Below, in pieces: positions 16,064 through 22,391 of a stretch of 34,175 nucleotides of DNA. The notes beneath the pieces were generated by a model. The model saw nothing but the letters and a program-made list of their open reading frames with translations. It searched no databases and had not been told where the DNA came from. Location of the stretch: the NCBI GenBank assembly GCA_002898375.1, contig BEIN01000025.1, positions 1 to 34,175 of the forward strand. Direction: 5' to 3'. The stretch's first letter is position 1; each line of letters starts with the position of its first letter. Position numbers and translations under genes: made by a program. The stretch comes from a bacterium HR37 (lineage in GTDB: Bacteria > Desulfobacterota_D > UBA1144 > Nemesobacterales > CSP1-2).

Positions 16064-17461
16064 TCAATCAGCGCAGCAACTGAGTTTGGTTACATCTTTC
16101 TTAAATGACTGGGCACAGAGCTTTATGGATTCTGAAAGGGTGGGATAGACATCTATGGTATCCAGAACATCATCTACTGTCATTTTATACTTAACAAAAA
16201 GGGCAGCCTTCTGAATTATTTCTGCCGCATGAGGTGCAACCATCCGAACCCCAAGAATACGGTTACTTCCCTCTTCTACAATCATTTTTATGAGTCCTCT
16301 TGTATCTGTTATTATCGGAGCCTTTGGAACGTATTTAAAATCTAAATATCCTACTTTAACCCTGTAACCTTTATCTCTTGCCTCCTTCTCCCCAAGCCCA
16401 ACCCCTGCAACCTCTGGCGTTGTAAATACCGCATAGGGTACAGACAGGTAGTCCATTTTTTTGTGTGCTCCACTGAGTGCGTTCTCTGCAGCAATGCTAC
16501 CCTGACGGGCAGCAACCGTAACAAGCATAGGTACCCCACTTACAACATCTCCCGCAGCCCACACATGAGGAGCAGAAGTTTGCATCTCATCATTAACCAC
16601 TATAGCCCCTTTTTCATCGACCCTAACCCCCACCTTCTCAAGCCCAAGTCCTGGGGTATTTGCTCTTCTCCCAGTTGCAACAAGCAGTGCCCTGGCTTCA
16701 AACTCCGCCCTTACACCCCCTACCTCAGCCAGCAACCTCTTACCTGATTTACCACCATTTACACTTAGCACCTTTACCCCTGTATGTACCTCAATCCCCT
16801 CCTCTTCAAGATAACCTCTTAAAGCCCTAGATACCTCTTCTTCTTCAAAGGGAAGTATCCTTGGCATAGCCTCAAGAACAGTAACCCTGGAACCAAGATG
16901 GGAAAACATCTGGGCAAACTCAAGCCCAACAGCACTCCCGCCAAGAACAATAACAGATTCTGGAAGCTCCCTGAGATCAAGGGCAGTTGTACTTGTTAGG
17001 TAATCAACCCTGTTAATACCCTCTATTGGGGGTATCCAGGGTGATGAACCCGTAGCTATTATGAACCTTTTGGCCTTATAGGTTCTCTCCCCAATCTTTA
17101 CCTCATTCTCTGATACAAAGTAACCCCTGTAAGGTAAATAGGTTATATTCTTGTAGGTCTTAAGCACATCCTCATATTTCGTACGCCTAAACTCACTTAA
17201 GAGAGAATCCTTCTGCTCTATAAGCCTTCTAAGATCCACCCTCCCCTGATGTACCTCTACCCCATTATAACCGTTCCTCTTTGGAAGGTAATAGAGCTCA
17301 GCGGCTTTAATCAAAAACTTGGATGGAACACACCCTCTATTAAGACAAGTCCCACCTATAACACTCTCCTCTGCTATAGCCACCTTTGCACCAAGCTCTG
17401 AGGCCCTTATAGCAGCAGAAAACGCAGCAGAACCTCCTCCAAGGATTATAAGGTCAAACAA
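16064..17461 (-). CDS. merA: Mercuric reductase, core form
   Basis: FAD/NAD(P)-dependent disulfide reductase that reduces Hg(II) to Hg(0) in the cytoplasm. The FAD-binding GGGSAA is at residues 8-13, the redox-active pair C39/C44 in GGTCLNRGCVPSK, the second nucleotide-binding GGSAVGLE near 173-180, and the C-terminal pair C462/C463 in KLSCCAD. That C-terminal pair is the mark of MerA and separates it from dihydrolipoamide dehydrogenase. It has no N-terminal HMA domain; one is encoded separately by the gene just upstream. The start is TTG at 17461 behind AGGAGGAAGAC. Last gene of the mer operon. Confidence 0.95.
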   Translation of the reverse strand: MFDLIILGGGSAAFSAAIRASELGAKVAIAEESVIGGTCLNRGCVPSKFLIKAAELYYLPKRNGYNGVEVHQGRVDLRRLIEQKDSLLSEFRRTKYEDVLKTYKNITYLPYRGYFVSENEVKIGERTYKAKRFIIATGSSPWIPPIEGINRVDYLTSTTALDLRELPESVIVLGGSAVGLEFAQMFSHLGSRVTVLEAMPRILPFEEEEVSRALRGYLEEEGIEVHTGVKVLSVNGGKSGKRLLAEVGGVRAEFEARALLVATGRRANTPGLGLEKVGVRVDEKGAIVVNDEMQTSAPHVWAAGDVVSGVPMLVTVAARQGSIAAENALSGAHKKMDYLSVPYAVFTTPEVAGVGLGEKEARDKGYRVKVGYLDFKYVPKAPIITDTRGLIKMIVEEGSNRILGVRMVAPHAAEIIQKAALFVKYKMTVDDVLDTIDVYPTLSESIKLCAQSFKKDVTKLSCCAD

Positions 17462-17475
17462 AGTCTTCCTCCTAT

Positions 17476-17730
17476 TTATAAAAAAGACTGTCCTTCTTTG
17501 CCGTTATTAAAAAGACTAACCCTGTAGTGACTTCCCCTGTTAAACGAATCTATAATATCCTTTATATCCCTACCCAGATACTCAACCTCTGCCTTATTTT
17601 CTGTAAGGTCCACTCTTACCCCAACTACCCCCTCTATCTTTCTTAAGGCCTTCTCTACAGCACTGGCGCAGTGAGAGCAGCTCATACCCTCAACCCTAAG
17701 TATAGCCTTTAACACTTTAGATTCACTCAT
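17476..17730 (-). CDS. Free-standing HMA domain, NmerA-like
   Basis: An 84-residue cytoplasmic heavy-metal-associated domain without signal peptide. The metal site is C18 and C21 in GMSCSHCASAV, followed by the family's KIEGVVGVRVDL strand. In many MerA proteins such a domain is fused to the N-terminus and hands Hg(II) to the reductase; here it is a separate gene directly before merA (14 bp gap). It overlaps the end of merP by 8 bp. A copper-chaperone role is possible by sequence, but position argues for mercury. Confidence 0.85.
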   Translation of the reverse strand: MSESKVLKAILRVEGMSCSHCASAVEKALRKIEGVVGVRVDLTENKAEVEYLGRDIKDIIDSFNRGSHYRVSLFNNGKEGQSFL

Positions 17731-18058
17731 TTTTCATTCCCTCCTTACCGCTAACCGGGATTGCTTTATAGTCCCCTGCACTCTCTATTGCCCGTACAAT
17801 CTCCTCTACCCCTACTTTATCCTCCCTGTACCAAACCCATGCCTTCTTGTCTTTAAAACTGACCCTGGCATCAACCACACCATCTATCCTCTTTAAAGCA
17901 GTCTTTATGGTAACAGGACACATCTTACACGTCATCCCCTCTACCTCAAGCAAAACCTCTTTTGTATTAGCCCCCTCCTTGGAAGGATAAACCTTTAAAC
18001 CCCCAGAGATAGCAACAAAACACAAAAAAACACTTAAAAAAATTAAGACCCTTTTCAT
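17723..18058 (-). CDS. merP: Periplasmic mercury-binding protein
   Basis: A 111-residue protein with a signal peptide (MKRVLIFLSVFLCFVAISGG) and one HMA domain. The binding pair is C44 and C47 in GMTCKMCPVTIKTAL, the MerP-typical TC-x2-CP form. It binds Hg(II) in the periplasm and passes it to MerT. AAAGGAGGTGG lies 7 bases before the ATG at 18058. It follows merT with a 24-bp gap. Confidence 0.93.
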   Translation of the reverse strand: MKRVLIFLSVFLCFVAISGGLKVYPSKEGANTKEVLLEVEGMTCKMCPVTIKTALKRIDGVVDARVSFKDKKAWVWYREDKVGVEEIVRAIESAGDYKAIPVSGKEGMKNE

Positions 18059-18082
18059 CTTAACCCACCTCCTTTTAAAGCC

Positions 18083-18439
18083 TTAGGAAACAAATAATCC
18101 AACTATATCTGGTAAAAAGATAAATACTGCAACCAAAATGGCTGCCACCCAGAGTACAATCCTGGTAAACCTCTTTCTCCTGGGATTTACAGCGCAATCT
18201 GAACCTTGGGAACACTCCCCTCCATTTCTATAGGCAAAGAAAAAACCAAGAGCTAGCAAAGAAAAAGATGCCACCGCAAAAGGCAACCTGTAGTGCTCTA
18301 GCTTTGAAAATAAAGCTGCCCCACCAAGACCCAAAACCACAAACACCAAAGGACCTATGCAACATATAGAAGCCAAAAGCCCTGAGGCCATAGCACCTAT
18401 GGCCGCAAAAAAACCAAGCCTATCAGATTTATCATCCAT
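18083..18439 (-). CDS. merT: Mercury transport membrane protein
   Basis: A 118-residue inner-membrane protein with three hydrophobic segments. The first carries the vicinal C26-C27 in ASICCIGPLVFV, which accepts Hg(II) from MerP. A second pair, C76 and C82, lies in the loop before the last helix, as in MerT. I chose the ATG at 18439 because AGGAGGAAAGGGAA directly precedes it and gives the usual MerT length; the frame is open 17 codons further upstream but would then overlap the regulator gene. Confidence 0.93.
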   Translation of the reverse strand: MDDKSDRLGFFAAIGAMASGLLASICCIGPLVFVVLGLGGAALFSKLEHYRLPFAVASFSLLALGFFFAYRNGGECSQGSDCAVNPRRKRFTRIVLWVAAILVAVFIFLPDIVGLFVS

Positions 18440-18455
18440 TTCCCTTTCCTCCTGT

Positions 18456-18794
18456 CTAGATTCTTGTACAGGAATAGATACTTTCTGCATTCTCAGCTAT
18501 CACTTGGGTTGCAAGCTCAATTATCTCCCTTATTCTTCTATCGGTAACCCCATAGTAGACATGCTTTCCCTCTTTTCTGGAGGTTACAAACCCACACCAC
18601 TTAAGACACGCAAGGTGGTTTGATACATTGCTCTGAGATATACCCAGATTGGAGATAAGCTCAGATACATTTCGCTCCTTCTCCAGAAGGAGTTTAAGTA
18701 TCTTTATACGTGTTGGATCACAAAGGGCCTTAAAGAATCTGGGGAGAAGTTCTTCTACCAAAGGACCGGAAAGCTCTACCTTTTGAATGCTCAC
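18456..18794 (-). CDS. ArsR-family metal-responsive repressor of the mer operon
   Basis: A 112-residue winged-helix protein: FKALCDPTRIKILKLLLEKERNVSELISNLGISQSNVSNHLACLKWCGFVTSRKEGKHVYY is the complete ArsR DNA-binding domain. Candidate thiol ligands are C25, C63, C67 and C109. It is the first gene of the mer operon, in the place where a MerR-type activator is found in most proteobacterial mer operons, so it probably represses the operon and lets go when Hg(II) binds. The start is GTG at 18794 with GTGAGGT 7 bases upstream. A palindrome over the promoter is its likely operator. Confidence 0.9.
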   Translation of the reverse strand: MSIQKVELSGPLVEELLPRFFKALCDPTRIKILKLLLEKERNVSELISNLGISQSNVSNHLACLKWCGFVTSRKEGKHVYYGVTDRRIREIIELATQVIAENAESIYSCTRI

Positions 18795-18814
18795 AGTTTA
18801 TACCTCACATTATC

Positions 18815-18856
18815 ATATTTATATATCAAAATAGCTAAATATATTTAAGTTGTCAA
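18815..18856 (-). promoter_or_regulatory. mer promoter with overlapping operator
   Basis: Read on the minus strand: TTGACA (18856-18851), a 17-base spacer, then TATTTT (18833-18828). An inverted repeat, ATATTTA at 18815-18821 and TAAATAT at 18836-18842, straddles the -10 box. The standard 17-base spacing suits a repressor of the ArsR type and differs from the 19-20 bases typical of MerR-activated promoters. Confidence 0.65.
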
Positions 18857-18961
18857 TAGATAAAACAAAAAAACCTTTAAGAAACCTAGAAACCCCTAAA
18901 ATACAAATCCCATCTTAAAACTGAAGGGAAACCTAATTAAAACTAAAGGAGGATTCAAAAT

Positions 18962-19828
18962 ATGTCAGCCTTTTTTCGCGTACTTATCCTACTTTCTATG
19001 GTCCTTTTGAGCCTTCAAGAAACAAATCAGAATAACCTTGCTTTTTCAAAAGAAACAAATTCAAGCAAGTTTGATCACCTGCATTCAACTTACAACTCCT
19101 TACTAAAGAGGTACGTTCACAACGGAAAGGTAAACTACACTGGGTTTATCTCCTCATCTGAAGAATTTAACGCATATCTCAAACAACTGGCTTCTTTGAA
19201 TTCTAGAGACTACAAAAACTGGTCACGGAATGAAAAGCTTGCTTTCTGGATAAACGCTTACAATGCTTTTACAATAAAGGCTGTAATTAACCACTATCCC
19301 ATTCAAAGAAAAAGAAGCCTTTCCGGTTTACTTTTCCCAGAAAACAGCATTCGTCAAATCGATGGTATATGGGATAAACTAAAGTTTAGTGTATTAGGGA
19401 AAAAAGTAACCTTGAGCGAGATCGAGCATAAAATACTAAGAAAGGAATTTAAGGAGCCAAGAATCCACTTTGCAATAGTCTGTGCTTCCCGTGGATGTCC
19501 TGACCTGCGAAATGAAGCCTACATAGCGGATAAAATAGATAAACAACTGGAGGACGCAACAACTAAGTTTATAAACAATCCCCAAAAGGGAGTCAGGATA
19601 AACTTATCAGATAAGACCGTAGGACTCTCAAAGATATTTAAATGGTTTGAAAAGGACTTTACTAACTACTACAATAACACAGAAACAGCTAAAAAAAGTA
19701 ATCAAAAAGAGGAAGCGGTTATCAGCTTTATTAAAGGATACATCAAATCGGATAAAGAAATAAGATTTCTCGAAACCAGGGATTTCACAGTCTACTATCT
19801 CGACTATGACTGGAGGCTTAATGAATAA
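18962..19828 (+). CDS. DUF547 secreted protein
   Basis: A 288-residue exported protein with an N-terminal hydrophobic signal segment (residues 6-20). The DUF547 core runs from about residue 85: WSRNEKLAFWINAYNAFTIKAVI, then IRQIDGIWDKLKF, LSEIEHKILRK, and RIHFAIVCASRGCPDLRNEAY with its conserved C-A-S-x-G-C-P. The family is widespread in bacterial envelopes but lacks an established enzymatic role. AAAGGAGGATTC lies just before the ATG at 18962. It is divergent from the mer operon and appears monocistronic. Confidence 0.88.
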   Translation: MSAFFRVLILLSMVLLSLQETNQNNLAFSKETNSSKFDHLHSTYNSLLKRYVHNGKVNYTGFISSSEEFNAYLKQLASLNSRDYKNWSRNEKLAFWINAYNAFTIKAVINHYPIQRKRSLSGLLFPENSIRQIDGIWDKLKFSVLGKKVTLSEIEHKILRKEFKEPRIHFAIVCASRGCPDLRNEAYIADKIDKQLEDATTKFINNPQKGVRINLSDKTVGLSKIFKWFEKDFTNYYNNTETAKKSNQKEEAVISFIKGYIKSDKEIRFLETRDFTVYYLDYDWRLNE

Positions 19829-19927
19829 AGAATGTTAAAATATTCCAATCTTATAATATACCTATTGCAAAAGATTTCTACTTATGATATTTTCATAAAG
19901 CTATTTCTTTCCCCGTCCCCAAGAAGT

Positions 19928-19971
19928 TCCCTGAGAGGTTAAAACATACACTCGGGAGGCCCTCTCAGGGA
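19928..19971. terminator. Stem-loop between convergent genes
   Basis: TCCCTGAGAGG (19928-19938) and CCTCTCAGGGA (19961-19971) are a perfect 11-bp inverted repeat with a 22-base loop. It lies between the DUF547 gene and the convergent lipoprotein gene. There is no clean T run on either side, so a factor-independent terminator is likely but not certain. A processed RNA or protein-binding site is the alternative. Confidence 0.5.
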
Positions 19972-20006
19972 GCTCTACAGCAAAGACACTCAAAAAAGAA
20001 ATCCTG

Positions 20007-20234
20007 CTACTCGCAGGGAACATTTGGTGGAGCAGGCAAGGCAAAAAGAGAAGCACACCTTGCAACATCTGCACAGCTTATCTTTCTATCCTTAAGTGAT
20101 GGATCAAGATACTGAAATCCCTCAATGCCAACGGGAACATTCATGCATACACCTGGATTAAACCCATCTTTTTTAGCTTGATATCCCACACACCCGGTTA
20201 AAAACACTAACGCTAAAATTAGCATCCTAAGCAT
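20007..20234 (-). CDS. Small lipoprotein
   Basis: A 75-residue precursor. MLRMLILALVFLTGC ends in a lipobox (L-T-G-C, C15), so the mature part of about 60 residues is lipid-anchored. It contains four more cysteines (VCMNVP, SCADVARC, PCE) that may form two disulfides. No family is recognised. The ATG at 20234 has no ribosome binding site worth the name; the upstream sequence is instead shared with the leader of the gene starting at 22308. Confidence 0.65.
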   Translation of the reverse strand: MLRMLILALVFLTGCVGYQAKKDGFNPGVCMNVPVGIEGFQYLDPSLKDRKISCADVARCASLFALPAPPNVPCE

Positions 20235-20247
20235 ATCTTTAGTTAGT
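20226..20247 (-). promoter_or_regulatory. Leader block shared with the gene at 22308 (short form)
   Basis: The plus-strand blocks cctaagcata (20226-20235) and tctttagttagt (20236-20247) are contiguous here. The same two blocks occur at 22300-22309 and 22326-22337, separated there by 16 extra bases. In both cases the first block contains the ATGCTTAGG start of a secreted protein gene. It may be a common translation-start or promoter segment. Confidence 0.45.
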
Positions 20248-20308
20248 ATATCAAAATCCGGTCTGTAAGAGCCAGCACAAATTTTAACTGAGCATACAAA
20301 GCTATTTG

Positions 20309-20887
20309 CTACTCTTTTTTAACCGTTATCTCAACCCTTCTATTTTTCTGTCTTCCATCAGGATTATCACTGCCATCAGGATTAGTATTAGGAGCAACTG
20401 GCTTTTGCTCTCCCCAACCCTTGGTTACAATCCTATTTCCATCAATACCTCCGTTTTTAACCAGCCAATCCTTAACAGAATCTGCTCTCCTCTGTGAAAG
20501 CCTAAGGTTATAGGACTCAGAGCCCTTTGAATCCGTATGTCCCTCAACAAGAACGCTTGCATCTGGATACTCTCTTATAACATCTGCAACCTTCTTAAGC
20601 ACTGGTTCAGCCTCTGGCCTTATATCCCACTTATCAAAATCAAAAAGGATATCCCCCGATAACTCAATTTTTACCTCGGTCTCGGTCTCCTTTACCTCAA
20701 GCTCTTCTATCTCCCCACCTAGATCCTCTATCTCAAAAATGAGATCCGAGGTTCTAAAATCAAGATCCGATACTGATTTCTGTAAAACCTCCTGAGCCAA
20801 AACAACACCAGACAAAAGAAGTAGAGAAAAGACAACCAGACTAAAGAGAACCCCTCTTTGCTTTATTAAACACATAAACTCAGGCAT
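20309..20887 (-). CDS. OmpA-family peptidoglycan-binding protein
   Basis: A 192-residue exported protein. An N-terminal signal segment precedes GVVLAQE; a short acidic spacer (DLGGEIEELEVKETETEVKIE) follows. The C-terminal OmpA domain starts at SGDILFDFDKWDIRPEA and contains VLVEGHTDSKGSESYNLRLSQRRADSV and the final RQKNRRVEITV. This domain binds diaminopimelate in peptidoglycan and tethers envelope complexes. I chose ATG at 20887 because GGAGG lies 9 bases upstream; the frame extends 9 codons further without a good start. It follows the secreted 175-residue protein gene after 55 bp, with which it probably works. Confidence 0.92.
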   Translation of the reverse strand: MPEFMCLIKQRGVLFSLVVFSLLLLSGVVLAQEVLQKSVSDLDFRTSDLIFEIEDLGGEIEELEVKETETEVKIELSGDILFDFDKWDIRPEAEPVLKKVADVIREYPDASVLVEGHTDSKGSESYNLRLSQRRADSVKDWLVKNGGIDGNRIVTKGWGEQKPVAPNTNPDGSDNPDGRQKNRRVEITVKKE

Positions 20888-20942
20888 AATAACAAACCTC
20901 CGTATTATAAGCACTCCCTAACACAGGAAAGGCAATAGCAAA

Positions 20943-21470
20943 CTACTTGCTAATAGGAACGTCATCCATTGGTATAAAGTGAGGGATCACTACCGTTATC
21001 TTCTCAACACTATCAGGGGGTGCGGGAAACTTTGCCCAAAGATTCATACGGGACCCAGGTTCAATCTTTCCAAGTCCTCTACTACACAAGCACTTACCTT
21101 CCGCATCACGAACCACATGGTACTTCTTCTTACCGGAAGCATCGATAAGGTAAATACCCCCTACACTGCCGTGATCTAAAATAGCTCTTGACTCATCCCC
21201 AAAGTTGTAGCCAAAGTTTATGCTCTTATCAGATTCATTAACGATTGCAAACTTTAGCGTTACCGTTTCACCACCTGTACGCTTTAGCTCAAGAACCTCA
21301 ACCCTTACCCCAGGAAAATCACCATCTGAGGTAGCTAGAACCGATGAAGCCTGAGAGCCACTCCCACCTTCTTCCTGAGCTAAAACAAAACCACTATGCA
21401 AACAAACCGCACCTAAGAGAACAAAAAAAGGTAAAAATAGAGTCCAAAAAGCAAAATCTTTTTTCTTCAT
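20943..21470 (-). CDS. Secreted protein of OmpA-partner type, function unknown
   Basis: A 175-residue exported protein: signal segment to about residue 31 (FVLAQEEGG), a Gly/Ser-rich linker, then a beta-rich domain (VRVEVLELKRTGGETVTLKFAIVNES) with KYHVVRDAEGKCLCSRGL and a C-terminal WAKFPAPPDSVEKITVVIPHF. The C-x-C pair and the FPAPP block are notable. I have the impression that similar domains occur fused in front of OmpA domains in other bacteria; here it is a separate gene immediately upstream of an OmpA gene, so the two products may act together. GAGAGGAGG lies 6 bases before the ATG. Confidence 0.75.
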   Translation of the reverse strand: MKKKDFAFWTLFLPFFVLLGAVCLHSGFVLAQEEGGSGSQASSVLATSDGDFPGVRVEVLELKRTGGETVTLKFAIVNESDKSINFGYNFGDESRAILDHGSVGGIYLIDASGKKKYHVVRDAEGKCLCSRGLGKIEPGSRMNLWAKFPAPPDSVEKITVVIPHFIPMDDVPISK

Positions 21471-21543
21471 AATACCTCCTCTCTTGAACTTATTAGGTAA
21501 TATCAGTAATTATATACCGCCTACATTAAAAAAGAACAACAGC

Positions 21544-21734
21544 ATGGACAAAAACTACCTCTACTCGAATAAAGCCCTTTCAAAAGAACCCATCTGGAAC
21601 TTAAGGGCTTTAACCACACCTTGATTTCAATATGGCACGTGCTAATAGCCTTTTTCTGGTTTACCAGTTTTCTAAAACAAAAGGACAGAAGCAACCAAAT
21701 CAATGAAAAGAAAAAGCTTCCTTTGAAACGGTGA
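21544..21734 (+). pseudogene. Possible frameshifted small membrane protein remnant
   Basis: From ATG 21544 the frame reads MDKNYLYSNKALSKEPIWNL and then stops (TGA) after 26 codons. A second frame starting at TTG 21621 overlaps the stop and continues as ISIWHVLIAFFWFTSFLKQ plus a basic tail to 21734. Joined, they look like one small protein with a single membrane helix broken by a frameshift. There is no ribosome binding site, and the region overlaps the 3' end of the minus-strand gene at 21700, so this is a weak call. Confidence 0.2.
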
Positions 21735-22308
21735 TCTTCTTCCCGCTCCTACAAGTTACAGACATCTTCGCATACTGTGTTCCTGCAGGCTCAAAAACCG
21801 CCAGGAAAATGCCAGCTTTCCGACCCTGTTTTATTTCCTGCAACCGAAGGGAACTTATATCCAGGTTCTTCTTCACCTTTGGGTGGAGTTCAAGGAGTTG
21901 TTTCATGGGCAATATGGGCTTTATAGGCTTTAACCCTTTCTGGGCCTTTAATACACCCTCAACAGCGATAGGAATCCGTTTGTTTTGTTCCTTCAAAACG
22001 CCGATTAGTTTTAGCTGACATTCCCGGCTTTCTTGCGTCTCTGGTGTACCTATACACACCTTACCTTCCGCGTCACACGATATACAGTCACTAACATCGC
22101 CACAACCTGGTATATGGTCATAGTTTATACAACACTGGTAGCTGCCGTCCGGATGCTCTATTACAAGGATATCCGCCTCAGTGCACATTTCCTTATGTGT
22201 CTTTTTACGTGCGCTGGCATCCTGGGAGATTCCTAAAAGGAATACAGAAGCCACAAACGCAAAAAGCCACAAAATAGCTCTTACCATATAAATAAGTTGC
22301 CTAAGCAT
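21700..22308 (-). CDS. Secreted cysteine-rich protein, unrecognised
   Basis: A 202-residue precursor with an N-terminal hydrophobic segment (residues 10-27) and likely cleavage near DASA. Residues 40-98 hold eight or nine cysteines (MCTEADI, YQCCINYDHIPGCGDVSDCISC, VCIGTP, ECQLK), suggesting a disulfide- or metal-bound knot; the rest is lysine-rich and helical, with a final beta segment around MSVTCRSGKKITV. No family is recognised. The upstream sequence shares two blocks with the small lipoprotein gene at 20234. The ribosome binding site is weak (AGGGACCT). Confidence 0.6.
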   Translation of the reverse strand: MLRQLIYMVRAILWLFAFVASVFLLGISQDASARKKTHKEMCTEADILVIEHPDGSYQCCINYDHIPGCGDVSDCISCDAEGKVCIGTPETQESRECQLKLIGVLKEQNKRIPIAVEGVLKAQKGLKPIKPILPMKQLLELHPKVKKNLDISSLRLQEIKQGRKAGIFLAVFEPAGTQYAKMSVTCRSGKKITVSKEAFSFH

Positions 22309-22337
22309 AGGTCCCTGTGCAGGTATCTTTAGTTAGT
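22300..22337 (-). promoter_or_regulatory. Leader block shared with the gene at 20234 (long form)
   Basis: cctaagcata (22300-22309) and tctttagttagt (22326-22337) flank 16 bases that contain CCTGTGCAGG. Without that insert the region equals 20226-20247. On the minus strand TTGACT lies just upstream (22350-22345), a possible -35 box. Confidence 0.45.
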
Positions 22338-22391
22338 TAGATAGAGTCAAAAATAACGGCAATAAATATTGCAACACTCAATAAATACCTC

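Noticed and set aside
16064-17461. Dihydrolipoamide dehydrogenase
   Set aside because: The C-terminal Cys-Cys pair and the merT/merP neighbours identify mercuric reductase.
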